DNA of 64,000 nucleotides from Lactiplantibacillus daoliensis. GTDB taxonomy: Bacteria; Bacillota; Bacilli; Lactobacillales; Lactobacillaceae. The stretch is from contig NZ_BJDH01000001.1 of assembly GCF_005405005.1 (NCBI RefSeq), positions 400,399 through 464,398 on the forward strand, in the 5' to 3' direction. The notes under the pieces are model-generated. The model was not told the origin of the DNA and did not search any database. It saw only the letters and a list, made by a program, of their open reading frames with translations. Shown piece by piece: positions 44,343 to 51,236 of the stretch (the stretch's first letter is position 1; each line of letters begins with the position of its first letter). Both the position numbers and the translations under genes were made by a program.

Positions 44343-44357
44343 CTGTAAGCGCAATCT
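44343..44357. promoter_or_regulatory. Catabolite-response element (cre) in the manX leader
   Basis: CTGTAAGCGCAATCT contains TGTAAGCGCAATC, matching the CcpA core TGNAANCGNWNNC at every fixed position. It lies ~25 bp downstream of the -12 box, inside the transcribed leader, a roadblock position. Confidence 0.65.
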
Positions 44358-44378
44358 TTTCGCACTCACTATTATATA

Positions 44379-44395
44379 TGCAAATTCCGTGCCAA
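44379..44395 (-). promoter_or_regulatory. Sigma-54 (-24/-12) promoter of manXYZ
   Basis: Minus-strand TTGGCACGGAATTTGCA (44395-44379): consensus TGGCAC and TTGCA with correct spacing. No competing -35/-10 pair is evident nearby. Confidence 0.93.
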
Positions 44396-44396
44396 A

Positions 44397-44495
44397 ATAC
44401 ACTAAATGCCAATTGCCGGTATTAGTGCTTTTTAATTGATACACTAATTATGATACAGTGGTCACTATTGCAATTTGTGTATCAAATTAGTGTAT
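44397..44495. promoter_or_regulatory. Upstream activating region of manXYZ
   Basis: Repeated motif: ATACACTAAAT at 44397-44407 next to the -24 box; TGATACACTAATTA at 44437-44450; TGATACAG at 44451-44458; and the inverted copies TGTGTATCA (44476-44484) and AATTAGTGTAT (44485-44495). This arrangement, 40-100 bp upstream of a sigma-54 promoter, is where a LevR-type activator would bind. Confidence 0.7.
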
Positions 44496-44549
44496 TTTTT
44501 AATGTAATTTTACGAAACAATTGATATTCTTAACCCTTATTTCGTTATC

Positions 44550-45395
44550 TTAATAACTTAACGCGCGAAACTGGTTACCTTGCCAAGCAATATTAAACGC
44601 ACCACTCGATAAGTGCGTCGCTTGTCCGGTCCATGGATCATTGAAATAAATACGATCTTCATCAAAACCCGTCACCGTTAAGGCATGGGTGGCAAAGCCG
44701 TCAATGTTCGCAACCCACACCACGACTGGATGTCTTCGTAGGATCTGGGCCTTGAGTTGCGTCAAACTAATCCCAGTCAAGTCAACCGCGCTCCCCACAT
44801 GGCGCTGAACCGTTGAGAGCAGTCCACGCGGATAAATATAGAGGCCATAGCCATATTCCGAATCTGGTTCGCCCACAAATCCTTGATTAGGATCATCGCT
44901 CCGAGGCATCTCACTCGCCAGCTGTAGTTTATTAACCTTCGCCCCTGCATATTGCAACATCATATCAACCGCGGTAATTTCGCAACCCGTTGGTAATTCC
45001 GGCAGCTGAGAAACTATCGGTACAGCCAAATGATAACTAGTTGGCTTCAAATAACCTTGCCAGATCCAACCACTTTGACCAGCGGCATTTTCAACATAAT
45101 AATATAGAAGCTTCTGACCACGGCGGGTGATATAGGCTTGCTCCGACCGGGTCCAAATCGTGTCTTGATGCTGTGCCAGTTGTAGGTTCGGCCGTAAACG
45201 CACACGTTGTTGTGGTAAGACCGTGATATGATACCCATTGCCATTTTGACTATTGGTCCGAAAAGTCTTGACTTCAGTCGTTCGAATTCCGGTAATGCGA
45301 TCACTAGTTGCTGCTTTTGCAAGAGTGACCTGGCTTAATCCCAAGCCTAATAACAGACTGAATGTCCCAACTAACCCCCATTGTTTGTTGTGCAT
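44550..45395 (-). CDS. Secreted C39-like papain-fold peptidase with SH3-like domain
   Basis: 281 residues. A signal peptide (GLVGTFSLLLGLGLSQVTLAKA) is followed by an SH3-like segment (~35-115: YHITVLPQQRVRLRPNLQL, YITRRGQKLLYYYVENAAGQSGWIWQGYL) and a C39-family domain: PTGCEITAVDMMLQYAG with the nucleophile Cys138, GFATHALTVTGFD with the His near 240, and IYFNDPWTG with the Asp. Likely acts outside the cell on wall peptides or proteins. The neighbouring man genes are transcribed the same way but the gap is 290 bp, so it is separate. Confidence 0.85.
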   Translation of the reverse strand: MHNKQWGLVGTFSLLLGLGLSQVTLAKAATSDRITGIRTTEVKTFRTNSQNGNGYHITVLPQQRVRLRPNLQLAQHQDTIWTRSEQAYITRRGQKLLYYYVENAAGQSGWIWQGYLKPTSYHLAVPIVSQLPELPTGCEITAVDMMLQYAGAKVNKLQLASEMPRSDDPNQGFVGEPDSEYGYGLYIYPRGLLSTVQRHVGSAVDLTGISLTQLKAQILRRHPVVVWVANIDGFATHALTVTGFDEDRIYFNDPWTGQATHLSSGAFNIAWQGNQFRALSY

Positions 45396-45443
45396 ATTAA
45401 CCGCCTCTTTAATTGTTACTCAAGTGACAATTTGATTAGGTTA

Positions 45444-45472
45444 ATTATAATGCTGGTAATTGTTGGGTTGAA
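45444..45472 (-). promoter_or_regulatory. Promoter of the C39-like peptidase
   Basis: Minus-strand TTCAAC (45472-45467), a 17-bp spacer and a perfect TATAAT (45449-45444). Confidence 0.6.
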
Positions 45473-45563
45473 GTAAAACTGCTTATAAATAATGTAATAA
45501 AAAACAAGTCTAACCACTCTCACCCCATAACGACGTCAGAAAGAACGCCTCTTTTTTTAAGAC

Positions 45564-45607
45564 AAAAAAGCACCACAAACGCCGTTTTAACAACGTTTAT
45601 AGTGCTT
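45564..45607 (-). terminator. Terminator after tRNA-Leu
   Basis: Minus-strand AAGCACTATAAACG and CGTTTGTGGTGCTT (45607-45594 and 45582-45569), one mismatch, followed by T-tract. Confidence 0.88.
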
Positions 45608-45618
45608 CAACAATTTAG

Positions 45619-45703
45619 TGCGGCCAAGAAGATTCGAACTTCCATGAGGTTAACCCTCACAAGATCCTTAATCTTGCGCGTCTGCCAATTCCGCCATGGC
45701 CGC
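45619..45703 (-). tRNA. tRNA-Leu (anticodon AAG)
   Basis: An 85-nt class II tRNA with a long variable arm. Acceptor GCGGCCA/TGGCCGC, D arm GCG/CGC, anticodon stem CAAGA/TCTTG around loop TTAAGGA, so positions 34-36 read AAG. T arm GGAAG-TTCGAAT-CTTCT. CCA is not encoded. A34 would need deamination to inosine or read CUU only; a TAA reading would require a non-standard 5-nt loop. Confidence 0.9.
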
Positions 45704-45723
45704 ATCAATAACTCACAAAAACC

Positions 45724-45752
45724 ATTTTAACAAAATGTCGTGAGTCTGACAA
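45724..45752 (-). promoter_or_regulatory. Promoter of tRNA-Leu
   Basis: Minus-strand TTGTCA (45752-45747), a 17-bp spacer and TAAAAT (45729-45724), 20 bp before the tRNA. Confidence 0.65.
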
Positions 45753-45759
45753 GGTCTAA

Positions 45760-46635
45760 TTAAGATTTAGTGACGGTTACACCTTGTGCATCAACTGGTA
45801 ACAGATGATATTGACCGGTTAAAGCCGGATTTTGTTGTAGCTTTGTTTGTAATTTAAGTAAATCTGCCTGCTTGCCAAGTGTCACAATCGTTGGCCCAGC
45901 ACCGCTCAAATAAGTTCCTACCAGCCCCATTTCATGAGCCATTTTCCTAATCAGTGCGAGCGCTGGGACCAATTTGGCACGATACTGCTCATGGAACTGG
46001 TCTTGTTCTAGCAGAGCTAATGCCAACGACCAGTTTTTCATCGCTAATGCCGCGACCAAGGTATTCCCAATACTACTACCAGCAATGGCTTGCTTGAATG
46101 GCAAGGTTGCTGGTAAAGCACTCCGGCTCGCAGAAGTTAACAATTCTTCATTAGGCACATAAACGCTGGCAAACAGGTCTGGTGTGGGCAGTTGAACCGC
46201 CTGCACCTTTTGATCGACATAGGTTGCAACCACTAAGCCGCCCAAAATTGCGGGTGCCACATTATCGGGGTGACCCTCTAATTCAGTCGCTTTGAGTAAT
46301 AGTGCTTGCTTAGAAACTGGTGCAGACGCTAGTTCGTTCGCCATTGCTAACCCAGCAATGATAGCTGTTGAACTGCTACCAAGGCCTCGCGCTAGCGGAA
46401 TCTTAGAAGTCACTTGAATCCGTTGTGGCGTCAAATCCGGCACTAGGGATAAGGCCGTCTTGACGATCAGGTTGTTGGCATCGTTTGACACTTCCTGTCC
46501 AAACGGATGATCGACCTGCCAAGTCTGGCTAGGACCAATGACAGTTAATGTCAGTTGCAAATCTAAAGCCAAACCAATTGAATCGAAGCCTGGCCCCAAA
46601 TTGGCAGAGGTAGCTGGTACGGAAATTTTTAACAT
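45760..46635 (-). CDS. thrB: Homoserine kinase
   Basis: 291 residues. GHMP kinase converting homoserine to O-phosphohomoserine for threonine synthesis. Motifs: VPATSANLGPGFDSIGLALDL at the N-terminus, the ATP-binding IPLARGLGSSSTAIIAGLAMANEL near residue 90, and GTYLSGAGPTIVTLG near 245. It follows hom by 9 bp. thrC is not in the window, so the pathway is completed elsewhere. Confidence 0.96.
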   Translation of the reverse strand: MLKISVPATSANLGPGFDSIGLALDLQLTLTVIGPSQTWQVDHPFGQEVSNDANNLIVKTALSLVPDLTPQRIQVTSKIPLARGLGSSSTAIIAGLAMANELASAPVSKQALLLKATELEGHPDNVAPAILGGLVVATYVDQKVQAVQLPTPDLFASVYVPNEELLTSASRSALPATLPFKQAIAGSSIGNTLVAALAMKNWSLALALLEQDQFHEQYRAKLVPALALIRKMAHEMGLVGTYLSGAGPTIVTLGKQADLLKLQTKLQQNPALTGQYHLLPVDAQGVTVTKS

Positions 46636-46644
46636 TGATAAGAC

Positions 46645-47931
46645 CTACGCATTCTTCAAAACTTTATAACTCGCCAACAATCGCATGTCAGTTTGACCTG
46701 CAATCGCCGTGGTAATTTCAGCCAACTGTTGATCATTCATCGCATGAGTAATGATCACAACTCGGGCATTGCCATCACCCAACTGATTCTGGATAATTCG
46801 ACTGAACGAAACCTTGGCACCAGTCATGATTTCGGTCAAACGCAGCATCATCCCGGGAACATCTCGCATTTTTAACGCGATAAAATGGGGATATACGACA
46901 TCTACTGGCGCAGCTAAAACCGTTTCTTGCCGATAAGAATTAAAGGTATTGCCAGTGGTATTCAAGGCGATATTCTTTGCCACCGTGGTAATATCACTCA
47001 ATACACTATTGGCAGTCGGCAATTCACCGGCACCAGGGCCATAGAACATCGTATCGCCAACCGCAGTCCCAGTAACCATCACCGCGTTATTTTCATTTTG
47101 AACTGTTGCCAATGGGTGATGATCTGACACGAGGACGGGGCCGACCGAAACCGCAATGCGATCATCAATTTCTTCTGCAATCCCTAATAGCTTGATCGTG
47201 TAACCGAGTTGATGTGCTTCTGCAATATCTTCTGGACTAATATTAGTAATGCCTTGCACCTTAATATGGTCCATCGACAAGCTCATTCCGAAGGCAAATT
47301 GGGTCAAGATAATCATCTTGTACGCCGCATCTAACCCTTCAACATCATTAGTGGGATCACTTTCCGCAAAGCCTAAATCCTGTGCAGAGCTCAACGCTTG
47401 GTCATAGGACCAATTTTTCGTCAGCATTTGCGTCATGATATAGTTGGTCGTCCCATTGACGATTCCCATCACCCGTTGGATCTTATCCGCCGCAAAACTG
47501 TTATCAATCGTCCGTAAAATTGGGATCCCACCCGCAACGCTTGCTTCGTAGAACAAGTCACGGTGATTTTCACGCGCAATCTGGACCAATTCACGACCAT
47601 ATTGGGCGATTAAATCCTTATTGGCCGTCACCACATGCTTACCAGCTTGTAAGGCGCGCGTGATATATTCCTTGGCTGGATGGATTGATCCCATCACTTC
47701 AACCATAATCTGAATTTCGGGGTCATCGATCAATGTCTCAATTTGGTCGGTCAAACGAACATCCCCCAGATCAGTCTGTTGATGCTTTTTTAAATTATGG
47801 ACGACCACACAAGCCAATTCCAGATTACGCCCGGTAATCTCAGAAATTTTGGCTTGATGGGCTTGTAACATTTTGACGACGCCATTCCCGACTGTGCCGA
47901 GTCCGACGATCCCAATTTTGATTGTTTCCAT
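46645..47931 (-). CDS. hom: Homoserine dehydrogenase
   Basis: 428 residues. Reduces aspartate semialdehyde to homoserine. Rossmann GIVGLGTVGNGVVKML at the start, catalytic segment GGIPILRTIDNSFAADKIQRVMGIVNGTTNYIMTQM near 160-190, and a C-terminal ACT domain (FIALKMRDVPGMMLRLTEIM, ARVVIITHAMND) for feedback by threonine. It has its own promoter at 47968 and no T-box in the ~70-bp leader. Confidence 0.97.
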   Translation of the reverse strand: METIKIGIVGLGTVGNGVVKMLQAHQAKISEITGRNLELACVVVHNLKKHQQTDLGDVRLTDQIETLIDDPEIQIMVEVMGSIHPAKEYITRALQAGKHVVTANKDLIAQYGRELVQIARENHRDLFYEASVAGGIPILRTIDNSFAADKIQRVMGIVNGTTNYIMTQMLTKNWSYDQALSSAQDLGFAESDPTNDVEGLDAAYKMIILTQFAFGMSLSMDHIKVQGITNISPEDIAEAHQLGYTIKLLGIAEEIDDRIAVSVGPVLVSDHHPLATVQNENNAVMVTGTAVGDTMFYGPGAGELPTANSVLSDITTVAKNIALNTTGNTFNSYRQETVLAAPVDVVYPHFIALKMRDVPGMMLRLTEIMTGAKVSFSRIIQNQLGDGNARVVIITHAMNDQQLAEITTAIAGQTDMRLLASYKVLKNA

Positions 47932-47967
47932 CGATTGAAACCTCCTAAATTCTTAATAGTTAGCCTA

Positions 47968-47996
47968 ATTCTATCGAATCACTGCAGGATAAGCAA
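47968..47996 (-). promoter_or_regulatory. Promoter of hom-thrB
   Basis: Minus-strand TTGCTT (47996-47991), a 17-bp spacer and TAGAAT (47973-47968), just after sprT. Confidence 0.65.
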
Positions 47997-48002
47997 ACCT
48001 TT

Positions 48003-48449
48003 TCAAACCAGTTTGATGTGCCCACGACAACGGCCACAAGTATACCGCGTCGTATCCAGCCGGCGCTTCCGATGATAGATGAGGCCACAACGTTGACACT
48101 GATAGATATAACGCGTTTTCACTTGGGTACGCTGCTTGGGTGTCGGCGCATAACGTGACCCGCCAACCTGTACCAATAACTGTTTAAAATCTGCATCACG
48201 GTGCCGATAACCACTACCAGACAAATGTAAATGATAATGACAGAGTTCATGCTTGATAACCCCAATTAACGTCTGTTCATCAAAATCCGTTAACATCTTC
48301 GGATTGATGTCAATATTATGACTTTCTAACTGGTAACGACCACCCGTCGTGCGTAACCGTGCATTGAAATAAGCCCGGTGACAAAAAGGTTGATGGAAGT
48401 CATTGCTTGAGATTTGCATGACTAGTTGTTGCAATTGGCCATCAGTCAT
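48003..48449 (-). CDS. SprT-like zinc metalloprotease family protein
   Basis: 148 residues. HELCHYHLH (His67, Glu68, His71) is the HExxH zinc site, and a C-terminal zinc ribbon shows CQRCG and CGRC. Relatives include bacterial SprT and eukaryotic Spartan, which degrades DNA-protein crosslinks; the bacterial role is not established. The start overlaps the end of tex by 8 bp, so the two are coupled. Confidence 0.9.
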   Translation of the reverse strand: MTDGQLQQLVMQISSNDFHQPFCHRAYFNARLRTTGGRYQLESHNIDINPKMLTDFDEQTLIGVIKHELCHYHLHLSGSGYRHRDADFKQLLVQVGGSRYAPTPKQRTQVKTRYIYQCQRCGLIYHRKRRLDTTRYTCGRCRGHIKLV

Positions 48450-50622
48450 GTGCCGTCACTTTCGGTTCAATCATGGTTAAAGCGATGCGCTGACGTTGCT
48501 CGTCCACTTCCTCGACCCAAACCGTCACGATATCCCCGACGGCAACTGCCTGACGTGGATCTTTTAGGAACTTATCAGTTAATTTTGAAATATGAACCAA
48601 CCCGTCTTGTTTCACACCAATATCTACAAAGGCACCGAAGTCCACAACGTTGCGCACCGTGCCTTGTAACTGCATCCCGGGAGTTAGGTCGCTCATCTTC
48701 AACACATCTTGGCGTAATAGCGGTGCTGGCATCGTGTCACGAACGTCACGACCCGGCTTTTGCAGACTGCTGATGATATCTTTCAAAGTCAACTCACCGA
48801 CTTCAGTTTCAACAGCCAATTTCGTTAAATTAAGTTGGGATAATTTTTGCGCTTTCGCGGTACCAACATCCGTGGTTGCCAAACTAGCGGCTTTGAGTAA
48901 GGCTTTCGCAGCCGGATAACTCTCGGGATGAATATCCGTATTATCAAGAATTGTCTTCCCCGCAACGATCCGCAAGAACCCCACCGCTTGTTCATAGGCT
49001 TTCGGTCCTAAACGTGGTACCTTTTTCAATTGTGGCCGACTACTAAATTCACCATTTTCATCTCGATAAGCAACCACATTTTGCGCGATTGTCTTCGATA
49101 ATCCTGAAATATGTGTCAGCAGTTCTGGACTAGCCGTATTCAAATTCACCCCGACCTGGTTAACCGCCGTTTCGATCACAACATCCAACTGCGCAGTTAA
49201 AGCTTTTTGTGGCACGTCATGCTGATACTGACCAACGCCAACCGATTGGGGATCAATTTTAATCAATTCAGCTAATGGATCTTGTAACCGCCGACCAATA
49301 CTGATAGCACTACGTTGTTCCACGTGCAGCCCTGGAAATTCCGCTCGAGCATTATCGCTGGCAGAATAAACCGAGGCGCCTGCTTCATTCACGATGACGT
49401 AATAAACTGGCCGCGTCAACGTCTTCAAAATGTTGGCGACAAATTCTTCGGACTCACGCGAAGCGGTCCCATTCCCAATCGCAATCATTTCAACTTGATA
49501 CTTTTCCAAAAAGGCCTTGAACTCACCGGCCGCAGCGGCACGTTTCTCGGCATTGGCTGGTTTATGTGGATAAATGACCAATTTGTCCAAAAACTTTCCA
49601 TTGGCATCCATCACCGCGAGCTTACAGCCCGTTCGATAAGCTGGGTCAAAGCCTAGTACGACACGGCCCTTCAATGGCGCTTGCATCAATAAATGATACA
49701 GATTATCACCAAACACCTTGATGGCTTGTTCATCCGCCGCATCCGACAATTCATTGCGTAGTTCTCGCTCGATTGCTGGGCCAATAAATCGTTTGTAAGC
49801 ATCTTGATAGGCCGCTTCAATCAACGGTACAGCTGGTCCTTGATGTTGGCCGATAAACCGGAAATGACAATACCGTTCAATCCCAGTTTGATCAATTTGG
49901 ATGCTGGCACGCAAAATCTTCTCTTTTTCGCCACGATTAATCGCGAGCACTCGATAGGGCACTAACTGCTTAATTGGACTGGTGAAATCATAATATTGTT
50001 GATAAACACCCTGTTCATCCAATGCTTTGGCCTTGGGTTTAACCTTAACCACTAGCTCGCCATGATTGCGTGTCTCATTACGAACCCAATTTCGCAGCTG
50101 CGCATTGTCACCAAAGGCTTCTGCCAATATCTCATGCGCACCAGCCAATGCCGCAGTCGCATCCGAGATCTCTTTTTCAGAATTAATAAATTGTTGCGCC
50201 CGTTGCGCTGGCGATGACTTTGGAAAACTGAGTAACCAAGCCGCTAACGGTTCCAAACCGGCTTCCTTGGCAATCGTCGCCTTAGTCCGCCGTTTTTGTT
50301 TGTATGGCAAATACAAGTCTTCAACGTCCTGTAACTTGTCCGCCGTTTCAATCGCCTTTTTCAAAGCCGGCGTTAATTGCTGTTGCTCCGCGATAAGTTT
50401 GATAACATCCGCTTTACGGCCTTCTAAACTAGCCAGGCGATCATAGTTTTCTTTAATATCACGAATTTCAACTTCGTCTAAATCACCGGTTCGTTCCTTC
50501 CGGTAACGCGCAATAAAGGGCACCGTGTTGCCCTCATCCATCATGTTCAAAACCGCTTTAATCTGTTGTGGCTTAAAATTAGTCAGTGTTTGTTGCACGA
50601 GTTTTAAAATTTCATTATCCAT
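48442..50622 (-). CDS. tex: Tex-family transcription accessory / RNA-binding protein
   Basis: 726 residues from ATG 50622. N-terminal helical Tex domain (LNMMDEGNTVPFIARYRKERTG), a YqgF/RNase H-like domain near 320-450 (VVLGFDPAYRTGCKLAVMD, EMIAIGNGTASRESEEFV), helix-hairpin-helix motifs (VGVNLNTASPELLTHISGLSKTIAQNVVAYR), and a C-terminal S1 domain (GMQLQGTVRNVVDFGAFVDIGVKQDGLVHIS). Tex associates with the transcription machinery and RNA. The ribosome site is weak (GGGTGA). Confidence 0.95.
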   Translation of the reverse strand: MDNEILKLVQQTLTNFKPQQIKAVLNMMDEGNTVPFIARYRKERTGDLDEVEIRDIKENYDRLASLEGRKADVIKLIAEQQQLTPALKKAIETADKLQDVEDLYLPYKQKRRTKATIAKEAGLEPLAAWLLSFPKSSPAQRAQQFINSEKEISDATAALAGAHEILAEAFGDNAQLRNWVRNETRNHGELVVKVKPKAKALDEQGVYQQYYDFTSPIKQLVPYRVLAINRGEKEKILRASIQIDQTGIERYCHFRFIGQHQGPAVPLIEAAYQDAYKRFIGPAIERELRNELSDAADEQAIKVFGDNLYHLLMQAPLKGRVVLGFDPAYRTGCKLAVMDANGKFLDKLVIYPHKPANAEKRAAAAGEFKAFLEKYQVEMIAIGNGTASRESEEFVANILKTLTRPVYYVIVNEAGASVYSASDNARAEFPGLHVEQRSAISIGRRLQDPLAELIKIDPQSVGVGQYQHDVPQKALTAQLDVVIETAVNQVGVNLNTASPELLTHISGLSKTIAQNVVAYRDENGEFSSRPQLKKVPRLGPKAYEQAVGFLRIVAGKTILDNTDIHPESYPAAKALLKAASLATTDVGTAKAQKLSQLNLTKLAVETEVGELTLKDIISSLQKPGRDVRDTMPAPLLRQDVLKMSDLTPGMQLQGTVRNVVDFGAFVDIGVKQDGLVHISKLTDKFLKDPRQAVAVGDIVTVWVEEVDEQRQRIALTMIEPKVTAHD

Positions 50623-50690
50623 TTTTTCACCCAATCTTTAGCTTGCTTAATACTATTATTATACGCGTTTAACCCCGATTTTTCGTGAAA

Positions 50691-50733
50691 TTAAAAGACC
50701 AATCACTGAAAAAGCTCAGTCATTGGTCTTTAA
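50691..50733 (-). terminator. Terminator of the 144-residue unknown gene
   Basis: Minus-strand AAGACCAATGACTGA and TCAGTGATTGGTCTT around a short loop, followed by TTAATTT. Confidence 0.88.
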
Positions 50734-50744
50734 TTTAATGACAG

Positions 50745-51179
50745 TTACATCACCATGTTCATAATACGTTGCACGTCATTGGAAACGCGTTCCATTTCGG
50801 TCTCTTGCACTTTTTCGGCGGCATTAAAAGCGTCAACATCAACGGTTTGATCCGCAACATTCAAGCTAGCAGTCATGGCAGCACACCCATTAGTATAGGA
50901 TTCGTAAGCGGCTAACAAGTTACGATGCCGACCAATCAATCGTGCTGGCACGTTAGCCTTTTTAAGCAGTTGCACATTCTGTTGATATTGTTCAGTCCCA
51001 TCGGTAAATTCCATCTGAATATCATTGAATTCAGCTGGAACCATTTTAGCAACCGCATCGTCGTCAATCGCTTTACGCAATTTTTCAAATGAAGGATTGA
51101 GTTCTTCACCCATCTTTTCAGTGCTTTCGATCACTTTTGATAAAACTGGCATATAAGTTGCCATCGTTGCTTTTTTCAT
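50745..51179 (-). CDS. Conserved helical protein of unknown function
   Basis: 144 residues, acidic and predicted to be almost wholly helical (for example PSFEKLRKAIDDDAVAKMV and AEKVQETEMERVSNDVQRIM), with no signal peptide, membrane segment or recognisable catalytic motif. One Cys (NGCAAM). It has its own terminator and lies between the P-type ATPase (57 bp upstream) and tex. It may be cotranscribed with the ATPase, which would place it in the metal-controlled unit, but nothing in the sequence shows a metal role. I do not recognise the family. Confidence 0.75.
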   Translation of the reverse strand: MKKATMATYMPVLSKVIESTEKMGEELNPSFEKLRKAIDDDAVAKMVPAEFNDIQMEFTDGTEQYQQNVQLLKKANVPARLIGRHRNLLAAYESYTNGCAAMTASLNVADQTVDVDAFNAAEKVQETEMERVSNDVQRIMNMVM

Positions 51180-51236
51180 TATGATAAGCTCTTTTCTTAG
51201 ATTAAGTTATCCCTTATTTTACCCTATTCACTGAGA

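Noticed and set aside
44259..44444. Extended ManX reading frame starting at 44444
   Set aside because: It would translate across the sigma-54 promoter and transcription start; ATG 44258 has AGGAGGT.
47932..48002. T-box or threonine attenuator before hom
   Set aside because: The leader is too short and has no T-box core, leader peptide or terminator-like hairpin.
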